NCBI GenBank assembly: GCA_040007395.1 | Contig: JBDTVG010000107.1 | Coordinates: 1 to 64,000, forward strand | Source of the DNA: DATGFK01 sp040007395 | Lineage (GTDB): Bacteria; Chloroflexota; Anaerolineae; Aggregatilineales; UBA2796 | Reading direction: 5' to 3' | DNA: 64,000 nt | Part shown: piece after piece, positions 1 to 8,778 of the stretch | Position numbering within the stretch: the stretch's first letter is position 1 | How the letters are laid out: every line of letters begins with the position of its first letter | Program-made: the position numbers and the translations under genes | The notes under the pieces: model-generated | The model's database searches: none | The model's input: the letters and a program-made list of their open reading frames with translations, nothing else | What the model was told of the DNA's origin: nothing

Positions 1-1
1 A

Positions 2-73
2 ACGGGTGAAGACTGGGATGAAGCCACTGCTGCCACAAAATACCCCAAGCTTGCAGCGAAGTTTTTCAATTAG
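2..73 (+). CDS. 3' end of an unidentified gene (partial)
   Basis: An open frame enters from the left edge and stops at TAG 71-73, giving the tail TGEDWDEATAATKYPKLAAK followed by FFN. The residue composition looks like real protein and the codon use resembles the neighbours, but only 23 residues are visible, so no function can be given. A promoter and a new gene follow about 80 bases later, consistent with a gene end here. A chance open frame of this length cannot be excluded. Confidence 0.45.
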   Translation, partial: TGEDWDEATAATKYPKLAAKFFN

Positions 74-153
74 CAAATTTGACCGAATTATTATATGGCG
101 CAAATTTCAATCATCGAGAAATTACCAGTTTAACACCCTGCACATTTTCCTCA

Positions 154-182
154 TTGCCAATCACACTATTTTTATGTACTAT
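154..182 (+). promoter_or_regulatory. Sigma-70-like promoter for the sugar isomerase gene
   Basis: TTGCCA (154-159) and TACTAT (177-182) are separated by 17 bases, matching 5/6 and 4/6 of the vegetative consensus, and lie just upstream of the start codon at 205. Transcription would begin about 188-190, leaving a very short leader. Confidence 0.5.
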
Positions 183-204
183 TTATCACAAACAGGTGTG
201 ACCT

Positions 205-1296
205 ATGCTACTTGACGATCTGGTACGTTTCCGCGAATTGGATATGCACGATATGCGCCGCCACTTGGACAGCCTACCTGATCAGGTCGAAGCGGGCTGG
301 GGACAGGGACAAATCCTGCCCGTACCGGAGTCGTTTCATACAGCGGAACGCATCGTGATCGCGGCAATGGGTAGTTCGGCATTAGCAGGCGATCTGTTAG
401 CGGCGCTGACTGCGGATAGCTGCACTGTGCCGATTATCGTGAATCGCGGCTACGAACTCCCAGCCTATGTGAATGGGCCGAAGACGTTGGTGATCGCGAT
501 CAGTTGTTCGGGCAGCACCGAGGAAACCTTGAGCGCCCTTGAATTGGCGACTGCACGCGGGGCGCAATTGCTTGTCCTGACCGCAGATGGCGATTTCGCT
601 CAGCACGCCGAAACACATGGCACAACCGTCTGGCACTTCGATCACGAAGGACAGTCTCGTGCCGCGTTAGGCTGGATCTTCGGCTTGCTGTTGGCACTCG
701 TGAATCGGCTAGGCTTAGTGCCTGACCTCAGCGTGGATGTAGTGGATGCCATCGAAGCGGTGCGGGGTCGTATTACTTTGCTAGGCATCGACGGCAGAAT
801 TGCCAGAAATCCAGCAAAGCGGTTAGCTGGACAGTTGATCGGGCGCATTCCAGTGATCTACGGCAGCGGGATCATGGCTCCCGTAGCGCGACGTTGGAAA
901 GGGCAGCTTAACGAGAACGCCAAAACGTGGGCGCAGTGGGATGCACTGCCGGAGATCAATCACAACGCTTCGGCGGGTATTATCTTCCCACGACCCTTGA
1001 TGACCAAAGTGTCGGTTGTGATTCTCGCCTCGCCGCAGTACGATCACCCGCGTGTCATCATGCGTCAGACGCTCACCAAAGATCAATATCTACAGCAGGG
1101 GATCGCGGTAGACACGATCAAAATGCGCGGCACGACTCGCCTAAGCCAAATGCTCGGCGGTGTTCAGTACGGCGACTATGTGAGTTATTATGTTGCCATG
1201 TGTTATGAAGTTGATCCCACGCCTACTCAATCGGTTGCCGAACTGAAAGAACGGTTGGCGGCGGCAGGCGACCTTATACACGACTCCCACGATTAA
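205..1296 (+). CDS. Bifunctional phosphoglucose/phosphomannose isomerase
   Basis: A 363-residue protein of the SIS-domain PGI/PMI family, which interconverts glucose-6-phosphate and mannose-6-phosphate with fructose-6-phosphate in the cytoplasm. The first SIS phosphosugar-binding elements are visible at residues 51-65 (IAAMGSSALAGDL) and 99-107 (ISCSGSTEE), and the family signature LPEINHN lies at 248-254, where the glutamate and histidine serve catalysis in characterised homologues. Length is close to the archaeal and bacterial bifunctional enzymes, not the 450-550 residues of classical PGI. ATG 205 follows an AGGTG-like ribosome site. This type of enzyme usually serves organisms lacking separate pgi and manA genes; supply of mannose-6-P for the glycosyl-transfer machinery elsewhere in the window is an inference. 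Confidence 0.9.
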   Translation: MLLDDLVRFRELDMHDMRRHLDSLPDQVEAGWGQGQILPVPESFHTAERIVIAAMGSSALAGDLLAALTADSCTVPIIVNRGYELPAYVNGPKTLVIAISCSGSTEETLSALELATARGAQLLVLTADGDFAQHAETHGTTVWHFDHEGQSRAALGWIFGLLLALVNRLGLVPDLSVDVVDAIEAVRGRITLLGIDGRIARNPAKRLAGQLIGRIPVIYGSGIMAPVARRWKGQLNENAKTWAQWDALPEINHNASAGIIFPRPLMTKVSVVILASPQYDHPRVIMRQTLTKDQYLQQGIAVDTIKMRGTTRLSQMLGGVQYGDYVSYYVAMCYEVDPTPTQSVAELKERLAAAGDLIHDSHD

Positions 1297-1362
1297 CGCA
1301 TGGGAACTCTTCTCTGCGTTTTATGTATGTTTTGTCTATAGTCCAATCAGGAGGATTGCCGA

Positions 1363-2463
1363 ATGTCAGAGGCCAATAAGCCAGATCATGTCCGTCTCTT
1401 TATTCCCGGCCCCATTGAAGTCCGCAAGGAAATTCTCGATGAGCAGGCCAAATGGATGATCGGACACCGCTCATCGGATTTTGAAGCGCTCTTTGCCCGG
1501 CTGCAACCCAAGCTGCGTCAGGCATTCTATACCAAGTCGCGAGTATACGTCTCTACGTCGTCCGGTACAGGTCTGTGGGAAGCTGCTTCGCGCAACCTGA
1601 TCCGCGATGATAAGAAGGTGCTGCACCTTGTCAATGGTGCGTTCAGCGAACGGTGGGCCTATGTGAGCAAATCCAACGGCAAGCAGGTCGATACCATTGA
1701 AGTGGACTGGGGTAAATCGGTCAAGGTCGATCAGCTTGAGGAACAACTCAAGAAGCAAACCTACGATGCCGTCGCGATTGTGCTGAACGAAACCAGCACT
1801 GGAGTCAAAACCCCACTAGAAGCAATGGTTCCAATCATCAAGCAGTATCCTGATACACTAATCATGGTCGATGCGGTCAGCATTTTCGGCGGCTATAAGA
1901 TCGACTTTGACGGGCTGGATCTGGATATGGTCTTGACCTCGACGCAGAAAGCAATGGCGTTGCCGCCGGGTCTGGCCTTCGGTGCGGTTTCTGACCGGGC
2001 ATTGGCACGAGCCGAGCAAGTACCATTCCGGGGCTATTACTTCGACCTGATCGAGCTAGAAAAATTCATGGTGAAGAACAATACGCCCAGCACACCCAAT
2101 ATCTCATTGATGTTCGCCGCCGATAAGCAGATGGATTACATTTTGGCGGAAGGTCTAGAAGCACGTTTCGCTCGCCATGAGAAGATGGCAGAGATGACTC
2201 GCGCTTGGGCCAAAGGCTGCGGCTTCGAGATGTTCTCGGAGGAAGGCTACCATTCACCGACGGTCAGCACGATCTCCAATACCCGCAATATCGACATCAG
2301 CGGTTTGAACAAGTATCTCAAGACTCTCGGCATGACCCTTTCGGACGGCTACGGCAAGCAAAAAGGCAAGTCGATGCGTATTGCACACATGGGCGACCTC
2401 ATGCCTTCCGACATCCAAGAGCTTCTGGACGGCATTAATGCATTCATCGCCAAAGGGGCATAA
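1363..2463 (+). CDS. Class V aminotransferase (serine-glyoxylate / phosphoserine type)
   Basis: A 366-residue PLP enzyme of aminotransferase class V, alanine-glyoxylate/serine-pyruvate branch. Visible elements are SSGTG (66-70, phosphate-binding loop), NETSTG (142-147), the PLP ring aspartate D170 in MVDAVS, and the Schiff-base lysine K196 in STQKAMALPPG. A strong AGGAGG-like ribosome site precedes ATG 1363. It ends two bases before the start of the serA-like gene, so the two are almost certainly co-transcribed. In several lineages an enzyme of this branch next to serA replaces SerC as phosphoserine aminotransferase, so a role in serine synthesis from 3-phosphohydroxypyruvate is the best guess; serine-glyoxylate transamination is the alternative. 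Confidence 0.85.
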   Translation: MSEANKPDHVRLFIPGPIEVRKEILDEQAKWMIGHRSSDFEALFARLQPKLRQAFYTKSRVYVSTSSGTGLWEAASRNLIRDDKKVLHLVNGAFSERWAYVSKSNGKQVDTIEVDWGKSVKVDQLEEQLKKQTYDAVAIVLNETSTGVKTPLEAMVPIIKQYPDTLIMVDAVSIFGGYKIDFDGLDLDMVLTSTQKAMALPPGLAFGAVSDRALARAEQVPFRGYYFDLIELEKFMVKNNTPSTPNISLMFAADKQMDYILAEGLEARFARHEKMAEMTRAWAKGCGFEMFSEEGYHSPTVSTISNTRNIDISGLNKYLKTLGMTLSDGYGKQKGKSMRIAHMGDLMPSDIQELLDGINAFIAKGA

Positions 2464-2465
2464 GC

Positions 2466-3446
2466 ATGGCCTATCATATTCTGGTTCCCGATAATCTCGA
2501 TAAGGCTGGACTGAACCTGCTCAGTGCGGCTCCCGATGTCACAGTACAGTCGGCAGCGAAAATGAGCCGCGATGAAGTGCTAGCGGCGATTCCCAATGTG
2601 GACGCACTGATCATCCGCAGCGCCACGAAGGTTGACCGCACTATGCTCGAAGCCGCGCCCAAACTCAAATTGGTAGGACGGGCCGGCGTGGGTGTAGACA
2701 ACGTTGATCTGGATGCCGCTACAGATCGCGGAATCGTGGTGATGAACGCCCCCGACGGCAACACCGTCGCTACCGCGGAATTGGCCTTTGGCTTGATGCT
2801 GTCATTGGTGCGTCACATTCCACTGGCCTACAACTCGCTCCATGAAGGCCAATGGGATCGCAAGAGCTTTATGGGCAGCGAACTACGCGGTAAGACACTC
2901 GGCATCATTGGCTTTGGGCGCGTTGGGCGGGCGATTGCCAAACGGGCGCTGGCCTTCGAAATGACCGTGATCGCCTATGATCCGTTTGTGTCCCCCGAAG
3001 CGCCGATGGCAATGGGTGTTACGCCTGTCACCCTTGACGAACTGTATGCCAAGTCGGACTTTATCACGTTGCACGCCCTCGTCACCGACGAAAACATGCA
3101 CATGATCAACGCCGAGAGTATCGCCAAGATGAAGCCCACAGTACGCATTATCAATGCGGCACGCGGCGCGTTAATCGACGAGGCAGCGCTGGCACAAGCG
3201 GTCAAGGATGGCAAAATCGCTGGGGCTGGCATCGACGTGTACGGCGAGGAACCGCCCGAAGCAGGCAACCCATTGATCGGCCTAAAGGGGATTCTGCATA
3301 CACCGCACCTCGGTGCAAGCACCCTCGAAGCGCAAGATGAAGTCGCCATTCAGATCGCGAATCAAACGCTTGACGCGCTGTTCAAGGGTGAATATCGGAG
3401 TGTGGTCAACCCTGACGTGCTCAAAAAGCTCGATCTGAAAGCCTAA
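2466..3446 (+). CDS. serA: D-3-phosphoglycerate dehydrogenase, short form
   Basis: A 326-residue D-isomer-specific 2-hydroxyacid dehydrogenase. The NAD-binding glycine motif GFGRVG is at 149-154, and the catalytic triad is present as R233 (INAARGALID), E262 (YGEEPP) and H281 (HTPHLGAS). The substrate loop around residues 50-80 (RSATKVD, GRAGVGVDN) is typical of SerA. It lacks the C-terminal ACT and ASB domains of long-form SerA, so direct serine feedback inhibition of the usual kind is not expected. It follows the class V aminotransferase by two bases, giving the first two steps of phosphorylated serine synthesis in one operon. Related glyoxylate or hydroxypyruvate reductases share the fold, so the substrate is inferred from context. 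Confidence 0.85.
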   Translation: MAYHILVPDNLDKAGLNLLSAAPDVTVQSAAKMSRDEVLAAIPNVDALIIRSATKVDRTMLEAAPKLKLVGRAGVGVDNVDLDAATDRGIVVMNAPDGNTVATAELAFGLMLSLVRHIPLAYNSLHEGQWDRKSFMGSELRGKTLGIIGFGRVGRAIAKRALAFEMTVIAYDPFVSPEAPMAMGVTPVTLDELYAKSDFITLHALVTDENMHMINAESIAKMKPTVRIINAARGALIDEAALAQAVKDGKIAGAGIDVYGEEPPEAGNPLIGLKGILHTPHLGASTLEAQDEVAIQIANQTLDALFKGEYRSVVNPDVLKKLDLKA

Positions 3447-3469
3447 TCGACTCCTGTTTTCCTGACTCT

Positions 3470-3500
3470 AATCCCTCTCCTAATGGAGAGGGATTTTCCC
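3470..3500 (+). terminator. Intrinsic-terminator-like hairpin after serA
   Basis: AATCCCTCTCC (3470-3480) and GGAGAGGGATT (3485-3495) form a perfect 11-bp stem with a TAAT loop, followed by a short T-run. The CCCTCTCC sequence also resembles the dispersed G-rich repeats near 23.86, 24.6 and 35.1 kb, so the hairpin may be a repeat used as terminator. The rest of 3500-3703 holds no further recognisable element. Confidence 0.6.
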
Positions 3501-3703
3501 ACTTACCCCTCTCCCCTGAATTATTGACTATATACAAAAATCCATAATCATGGGATAATGGAGGTATTGATAGAGTGTTAAACTCGGCTTGGTCTGACTG
3601 CAATTGTGCTCCTGCTATCCATTACGTTCAGCCATTTCTGCATTTTCACCACTTCTACTTACCTTCTCTATCATTAATCCTTTTTTAGGTTCAGGAGTAT
3701 CCC

Positions 3704-4087
3704 ATGGCCAAGAAACTGTATGTTGGTAATCTGTCGTATAACACGACCGAAGAGCAAATCCGCACGTTGTTTTCCCAAGCAGGCCCGATCGACAGCATTT
3801 CCCTAATCACAGATCGCGAAACGGGTCGTGCTAAAGGCTTTGGCTTCGTCGAAATGAGCACCGAAGAGGGCAGCCAAGAAGCCATCAAGCGCTTCAATGG
3901 CTATACTCTGGATGATCGCGCTTTGACAGTGAATGAAGCCCGTCCACGTGAAGAGCGTTCGGGTGGCGGCGGCGGCGGTTATGGTGGCGGCGGTGGCTAC
4001 GGCGGTGGTCGTGATAACAACTCCGGCGGTGGCAATCGTCGTGGAGATAGCAACAGCGGCTACAGCGGCAATCGCAAGCGCTTTTAA
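3704..4087 (+). CDS. RRM-type glycine-rich RNA-binding protein
   Basis: A 127-residue single RNA-recognition-motif protein. RNP2 (LYVGNL, 5-10) and RNP1 (KGFGFVEM, 44-51) are intact with the aromatic residues that stack on RNA. Residues 1-80 are the RRM and 86-127 form a Gly-rich tail with GGYGGG repeats ending in an Arg/Lys patch, as in cyanobacterial and plant cold-inducible Rbp proteins. AGGAG upstream supports ATG 3704. It is monocistronic, with a strong terminator directly behind it. Its likely role is binding mRNA under cold or stress conditions; this is from family knowledge only. Confidence 0.9.
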   Translation: MAKKLYVGNLSYNTTEEQIRTLFSQAGPIDSISLITDRETGRAKGFGFVEMSTEEGSQEAIKRFNGYTLDDRALTVNEARPREERSGGGGGGYGGGGGYGGGRDNNSGGGNRRGDSNSGYSGNRKRF

Positions 4088-4112
4088 ACCAGCCGAATAA
4101 GTTGTCATTGAT

Positions 4113-4154
4113 AAAGCAGTACGAGAGGCGTAATCTTGTACTGCTTTTCTTTTT
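4113..4154 (+). terminator. Intrinsic terminator of the RRM gene
   Basis: AAAGCAGTAC (4113-4122) pairs perfectly with GTACTGCTTT (4138-4147) over a 15-base loop, followed by TCTTTTTA. Confidence 0.85.
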
Positions 4155-4204
4155 AGTGGCAAGGATATACTAAAAGGTTGTTTCAACAATAAATGAGGTG
4201 AAGT

Positions 4205-4486
4205 ATGGTAGCAAAAAGTAAAGTTCAATATTATTGTGTGGCAGTCCGCCGCAACTATGAGACGATGTGGCGTGTCATTGGAAAATATGACACACAGGAA
4301 GCGGCGCAAGCTGCCCTCGACGAAAAACGGGCGTATGCAGGCAGCTTTAATTACGACAACGCTGAACTACGTATTCTCTCGCGTGCCGAGGCCAAGCAGG
4401 AATTCGGCGCGGCGTGGGAATATCATCCCATCGGAGAGAAACCTCCAGTCGAGCGTACTCCCCGCAAAACCTCCAAAGCACAATAG
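4205..4486 (+). CDS. Small hypothetical protein, 93 aa
   Basis: A 93-residue, hydrophilic, soluble protein that I do not recognise. It starts at ATG 4205 after a GAGGTG-type ribosome site and ends in a Lys/Pro-rich tail (PPVERTPRKTSKA). The middle holds aromatic and charged residues (RRNYETMWRVIGKYDTQ, then AQAALDEKRAYAG) that suggest a compact alpha/beta domain with an alanine-rich helix. No Cys and no membrane segment. It stands alone between two terminators' worth of intergenic sequence, so context gives no clue to function. Confidence 0.65.
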   Translation: MVAKSKVQYYCVAVRRNYETMWRVIGKYDTQEAAQAALDEKRAYAGSFNYDNAELRILSRAEAKQEFGAAWEYHPIGEKPPVERTPRKTSKAQ

Positions 4487-4909
4487 GCACGCTATCGTGT
4501 TGCCATGCCCGCCCGGCAACCTGACGGCGGGCAAGTGGTGGTCTGAATATTCAAACGTTCTGCAAGCCCTACCCTCGCAAAATGTGCCTACTCAGCGCTA
4601 GCTCAACCGCTTTCCGCTGCAAAGTCGTCTTAGCTTCTCCCTCAAACCTTTTATTAATTAAGAAATAATTCGTAATACGAAAAGAAACATTGACTCTCTA
4701 CTATTTCTTTAATCGTTTGCCATGCTTCTGATGGCTCTACCGAATTCCTACGTTGCAATCTATGCTTGGTGGTTTGGGAATTCGCCGTTTCCTAGCTTTT
4801 CGAGAATGACTGAATCTTAATGTTAATAGTTGACGATTAAGCTAGCAACCCGATCAACAAATTTGCAACATGGGAAAATACAATCGTTACATCGTAATCT
4901 TCAAAAGGA
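4487..4909. other. Intergenic stretch with one hairpin
   Basis: TGCCCGCC (4506-4513) and GGCGGGCA (4526-4533) can form an 8-bp GC-rich stem with a 12-base loop but no T-run follows, so termination after the preceding gene is only possible, not clear. The remainder is AT-rich (around 4650-4710 especially) and presumably carries the promoter of the secreted repeat protein; I see no pair of promoter boxes good enough to call. Confidence 0.4.
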
Positions 4910-4915
4910 GTGACC

Positions 4916-7615
4916 ATGTTAAAAAGGGCACTGTACATTCTTATCGCGTTTTTCGTTGCCGTTGCCGTTCTCTCTCCTGCGCGTAGTGCGTTGGCTGGTT
5001 CCGCAAATATTATTTTAGATGGAGGGTTTGAAAAAGGTTCGCCTTGGCCCGACTGGGGTGGGTCATCGCTATTTGGTGGAAAACCGCTTTGCGGCCCCGG
5101 TTTGTGCGCCCATGATGGCTCGGATATGGTTGGCCCCCATAATGGCAGTAACAATTATGCTTGGTTCGGTGGTGTCGTTAACTCTATTGAAGATGCCACC
5201 GTCAGCCAATCAGTCGTTATTCCGAATGGTGGCACGGTTCACTTGGACTTCGTCCTGTGGTGGGGCAATGGTGGAGCTACCACTACCACCTTTACCGTTG
5301 AGGTCGATGGCACGACTAAATTTACACTGGATGGAACAGGCCGCGCACCCTATGCTGCTGGCTATGCTGCTGTCCCGACGGTTGACCTAAGTACTTATGC
5401 CGACGGTGCAGCGCATACTATTGTGTTCCATGAAACCAACGCTGCTGGCCCAGTTGAAAACATCAGCATGGATGATGTAAAGCTGACGACGACCATTGAT
5501 GTTGCGCCTGTCTTTACCAGCGCGCCACCTAGTGGTGGTCGCTTGACGATTGCTTACCATCACACCTTTACCGCCAACGGCACAACTCCGATCACCTTTA
5601 CAGTGACTACCGGCGTACTGCCCGATGGCTTGACCCTCGATAATGCAACTGGCGTTGTGACTGGAACCCCAACAGTAATGGGAACTTTCACCGGTACTGT
5701 TACGGCTGCTAATGGAGTCGTGCCAGACGCAACTCAAAACTTCAGCATCGATATTCTCGCGGCTCCGGTCCCCGCGGCGATTACCAGTGCGGCTCCGGCG
5801 GCTGGACAGATCGGTGTGCCTTATACACACACGTACGTCGTTACTGGTACCGCCCCGATCACTTTCAATGTGAATACGGGCGCACTGCCTGACGGCTTGA
5901 CGCTCAGTCCAACGACGGGCGTAATCTCCGGAACGCCAACTGCGTTAGGGACTTTCACGGGACAGGTACACGCCACTAACGGTTACCTGCCTGATACTGC
6001 CTACCAGCCGTTCAACATTACCATTACCAAAGTGCCGCCAACCATCACTAGCGCTGCACCAGCAGGCGGTTCGGTCAACGTCGTCTATACCCATACCTAT
6101 GTTGTAACGGGTACGGGACCCTTCACGTTCTCGGTCAGTGCGGGCGCGCTCCCCGACGGCTTGACGCTCGATACATCGACAGGCGTGATCTCTGGTACAC
6201 CAACAGCGGCTGCAACCTTTAACGGCACCGTCACCGTTACCAATGGTCAAGCCCCAGATGCGACACAGAACTTCAGTATCATTATCGGCGCTGCTCCGGT
6301 TGCCCCGACCATCACGAGTGCGGCTCCGGCGGGTGGTACCGTTGGCGTAATCTACACACACAACTACACCGCCACAGGCACGGCTCCGATCACCTTTGCC
6401 GTAGCATCGGGTACGTTGCCCACTGGCCTGACACTCAATGCTACGACGGGTGTACTCTCTGGTACGCCAACCGCTGCTGGTACGTTCACAGGCAGTGTCA
6501 GCGCTAGCAATGGTACTTTGCCCAACGCAACACAGAACTTCAGCATCATTATTGCGCCTGCCCCGGTTGCCCCGACCATCACCAGTTCCGCTCCGGCAGG
6601 TGGTACGGTTGGTGTTGCCTACACGCACACCTATACCGCCACAGGTACGGCTCCAATCACCTTTGCCGTAGCATCGGGCGCGCTGCCCGGTGGCCTAACA
6701 CTCAACACCACAACAGGTGTACTCTCTGGTACGCCGACGACTGCTGGTACATTCACAGGCAGCGTTCGCGCCAGCAACGGTACTTTGCCCAATGCAACCC
6801 AGAACTTCAGTATCATCATTGCACCCGCCGTCACACATCTGCGCGACTATATCGGTGTGTTCCGTCCTTCAACTGCAACCTTCTACATGCGTAACTCAAA
6901 CACAACGGGCAGTGCGAACATTACCACCGCACTGGGTGCTTCAACGGATCTGCCAGTGGTAGGCGACTGGAACGGTGATGGCATCGACACGGTTGGCGTG
7001 TTCCGACCCAGCACTGCACAGTTCTTCCTGCGGGACTCCAACACCCCCGGCGCACCAATTGTCTACACCTTCACACTTGGCGCACCCGGCGACCTACCGA
7101 TGGCGGGTGACTGGAATAACAATGGCAAAGATGGTGTCGGCGTATTCCGTCCGTCCAACGGCCTGATCTACCTCAAGAACAATCTGACCACCGGCTTTGC
7201 CGACTTCCAGATGGTCTTGGGTCTCCCCGGTGACATGCCAGTCGCTGGTGACTGGAATAACGATGGCAAAGACAGCCCCGGTGTCTACCGTCCGTCCAGC
7301 GCAACCTTCTTCCTGACGAATGCGGTAGCCAACGGCAGCGCGACTGCCAACTACACTGCAACGCTCGGTGTCGCAGGCGATGCACCGATTGCTGGCGACT
7401 GGAATAATAATGGCAGCGTGGGTATCGGTGTGTTCCGACCATCCAACGGCTTGATCTACCTCAAGAACGTGCCGACCACTGGCTTTGCGGACATTAGTAT
7501 TGTGTTCGGTATTCCGAATGACAAACCCGTCGCGGGTCACTGGTTCGCTGGGCCGCCCATTCCTCCGCCTACTGAGCCACCAGCTCCGAAGCTCGCCCCA
7601 ACGTTTGTCCCGTAA
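4916..7615 (+). CDS. Secreted Ig-repeat / FG-GAP-like repeat protein
   Basis: An 899-residue exported protein. ATG 4916 is chosen because AAAAGGAG (4903-4910) lies five bases upstream; the in-frame GTG at 4910 overlaps that site. Residues 1-28 form a signal peptide ending near ALA-GS. About 29-195 is a jelly-roll-like domain with Trp and Gly (GSPWPDWGG, VEVDGTTKF). Five putative-Ig (He_PIG-like) repeats of 89 residues follow (about 197-640; each with GTxPITFxVxxGxLPxGLTL and GVxSGTP). Then come five units with xVFRPSxxxxYL and AGDWNxxGxDxxGV motifs, resembling FG-GAP/VCBS blades, and a Pro-rich tail. It lacks a sortase motif or terminal membrane helix. It probably acts at the cell surface or in the matrix, as adhesin or structural protein. 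Confidence 0.85.
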   Translation: MLKRALYILIAFFVAVAVLSPARSALAGSANIILDGGFEKGSPWPDWGGSSLFGGKPLCGPGLCAHDGSDMVGPHNGSNNYAWFGGVVNSIEDATVSQSVVIPNGGTVHLDFVLWWGNGGATTTTFTVEVDGTTKFTLDGTGRAPYAAGYAAVPTVDLSTYADGAAHTIVFHETNAAGPVENISMDDVKLTTTIDVAPVFTSAPPSGGRLTIAYHHTFTANGTTPITFTVTTGVLPDGLTLDNATGVVTGTPTVMGTFTGTVTAANGVVPDATQNFSIDILAAPVPAAITSAAPAAGQIGVPYTHTYVVTGTAPITFNVNTGALPDGLTLSPTTGVISGTPTALGTFTGQVHATNGYLPDTAYQPFNITITKVPPTITSAAPAGGSVNVVYTHTYVVTGTGPFTFSVSAGALPDGLTLDTSTGVISGTPTAAATFNGTVTVTNGQAPDATQNFSIIIGAAPVAPTITSAAPAGGTVGVIYTHNYTATGTAPITFAVASGTLPTGLTLNATTGVLSGTPTAAGTFTGSVSASNGTLPNATQNFSIIIAPAPVAPTITSSAPAGGTVGVAYTHTYTATGTAPITFAVASGALPGGLTLNTTTGVLSGTPTTAGTFTGSVRASNGTLPNATQNFSIIIAPAVTHLRDYIGVFRPSTATFYMRNSNTTGSANITTALGASTDLPVVGDWNGDGIDTVGVFRPSTAQFFLRDSNTPGAPIVYTFTLGAPGDLPMAGDWNNNGKDGVGVFRPSNGLIYLKNNLTTGFADFQMVLGLPGDMPVAGDWNNDGKDSPGVYRPSSATFFLTNAVANGSATANYTATLGVAGDAPIAGDWNNNGSVGIGVFRPSNGLIYLKNVPTTGFADISIVFGIPNDKPVAGHWFAGPPIPPPTEPPAPKLAPTFVP
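5500..6833 (+). repeat. Five tandem ~267-bp coding repeats
   Basis: Copies begin near 5500, 5763, 6030, 6297 and 6564, each about 267 bp (89 codons). The last two are nearly identical over long stretches at DNA level, while the first three are more diverged, which points to recent duplication or gene conversion at the 3' end of the array. Confidence 0.8.
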
Positions 7616-7628
7616 GCAAACGATCAGT

Positions 7629-7657
7629 CAGTGGCCTTCAGCAATAGAAGGCCACTG
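7629..7657. terminator. Perfect hairpin between convergent genes
   Basis: CAGTGGCCTTC (7629-7639) and GAAGGCCACTG (7647-7657) form an 11-bp perfect stem with a 7-base loop directly after the secreted-protein stop. It lacks a T-run; it probably acts with the hairpin that follows. Confidence 0.6.
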
Positions 7658-7670
7658 AACCAACCCAAGC

Positions 7671-7716
7671 GCACGAGTGAGTCAGCAATGTGACCACACT
7701 CGTGCGTTATTTTTTC
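7671..7716 (+). terminator. Intrinsic terminator of the secreted repeat protein gene
   Basis: GCACGAGTG (7671-7679) pairs with CACTCGTGC (7697-7705), followed by GTTATTTTTTCGC. Confidence 0.75.
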
Positions 7717-7792
7717 GCTGTTGTGTACTTTTCAGAACCTATGTGATGCTCAATATGATCCCCAGCGATTTTGAGAATGTCGTCATGGTACA

Positions 7793-8611
7793 TCAGTAGC
7801 GTTTTTCCGTGTCCAGTAGACTGAGTAAACAAACGCCGTTGCCTTGTGTGTATCCTTGCTCAAAGAGCATTGTCGCGTACTCAACCCCGACATAGCGGAT
7901 ATGCCAAGGCTCATCGACATAACCAGTACGAGCCTCGCCATCACGGGGGTAAGAGATCACAAACCCAAAGCGATGGGCGTTCTCTGCCAGAAATTTCCAG
8001 AGCGCAATATTTCTGACATCCTGACGATCAAAAGGGAAACAGCCTTTACAATTGAGATCCATCGCTGTCCCCAATTGGTGTTCCGAATGACCGGGCAACG
8101 CCGAATATTGACCAGCATTCCACAGGGCTTGCCCAAAGTTGCCAGTGCGCTGCCATTCATTGATCATCCACATGCTAAAGGTGTACGACTGCTCAGTGTA
8201 AGATCGGTAAGAAGAAGTCACGACAGGCGATAAACCGTGCAAGGTAGCTTCATCGAATAGTGCGCTCAGATTATTTTTGACAATAGGCAACACGCTGCCA
8301 CCCCCCGCCAACCCCGTTGGAACCACTGTCGGCTGATAGCTGGCAGGTAAACTATGTGTCTTATCCAGCGGATAGTACATACAGTCTTGGCAGATGGCTA
8401 CTTCGTCAGGCTCTACCCCGGTTTTGAGCGGACAAACCAGTGAAACCTTTTTCACATCGGTGCGCTTCAAGATCCCTGCCACAAACTGCCGCCCAGAATT
8501 CGCAAACACAGCATAGCCTACCGCTAGCAACAAAAGCACAATCAACGCTAAAAGTATTCGTCTGACCGTGCGGAGAAATCCAGCAAACCACATCGAAAGG
8601 CGATTTTGCAT
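7793..8611 (-). CDS. Membrane-anchored D-Ala-D-Ala carboxypeptidase, VanY/M15B type
   Basis: A 272-residue protein with one N-terminal membrane helix (about 16-36) and an external peptidase M15B domain. The zinc-site signatures are intact: SEHQLGTAMD (H178 and D185) and EPWH (E234 and H237), with the preceding SSYRSY element at 133-138. Such enzymes remove the terminal D-alanine of peptidoglycan stem peptides. An unusual insertion, residues 60-90, carries four cysteines (VCPLK, ICQDC) and may form disulfides outside the cell; a fifth Cys pair lies at 188-191 (CKGC). It faces the secreted repeat gene across a double hairpin and looks monocistronic. Confidence 0.88.
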   Translation of the reverse strand: MQNRLSMWFAGFLRTVRRILLALIVLLLLAVGYAVFANSGRQFVAGILKRTDVKKVSLVCPLKTGVEPDEVAICQDCMYYPLDKTHSLPASYQPTVVPTGLAGGGSVLPIVKNNLSALFDEATLHGLSPVVTSSYRSYTEQSYTFSMWMINEWQRTGNFGQALWNAGQYSALPGHSEHQLGTAMDLNCKGCFPFDRQDVRNIALWKFLAENAHRFGFVISYPRDGEARTGYVDEPWHIRYVGVEYATMLFEQGYTQGNGVCLLSLLDTEKRY

Positions 8612-8691
8612 CGCTTAAATCCTTAACCCTTCTCGAAGCATACCAATCCCTAATCGGGTTGCAGGCTTTATCTCCAAGTGCTTTTATGCAG

Positions 8692-8711
8692 GGGTCAGGC
8701 CTGCCTGACCC
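8692..8711. repeat. REP-like palindrome P1
   Basis: GGGTCAGGC and GCCTGACCC flank a CT dinucleotide, a perfect 9-bp palindrome. Palindromes of the same build occur at 17955-17982 and 33831-33850. No T-run follows. Confidence 0.5.
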
Positions 8712-8778
8712 GGTATTTGTAAATCCTTAACCCTCAAAACGTTAGGCGTTCAAACCGCAGATAAGGTATCATTGATGC

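Noticed and set aside
3803..4309. Minus-strand open frame across the RRM gene
   Set aside because: Antisense to the Gly-rich tail, with Ala/Thr-rich low-complexity product and no ribosome site.
4910..4918. GTG start for the secreted repeat protein
   Set aside because: It overlaps the AAAAGGAG ribosome site, which is correctly spaced for ATG 4916.
5945..6628. Long minus-strand open frame of 227 codons
   Set aside because: It is antisense to the tandem Ig repeats; GC-rich repeated coding DNA often leaves the opposite strand open, and the product is low-complexity Arg/Gly-rich.
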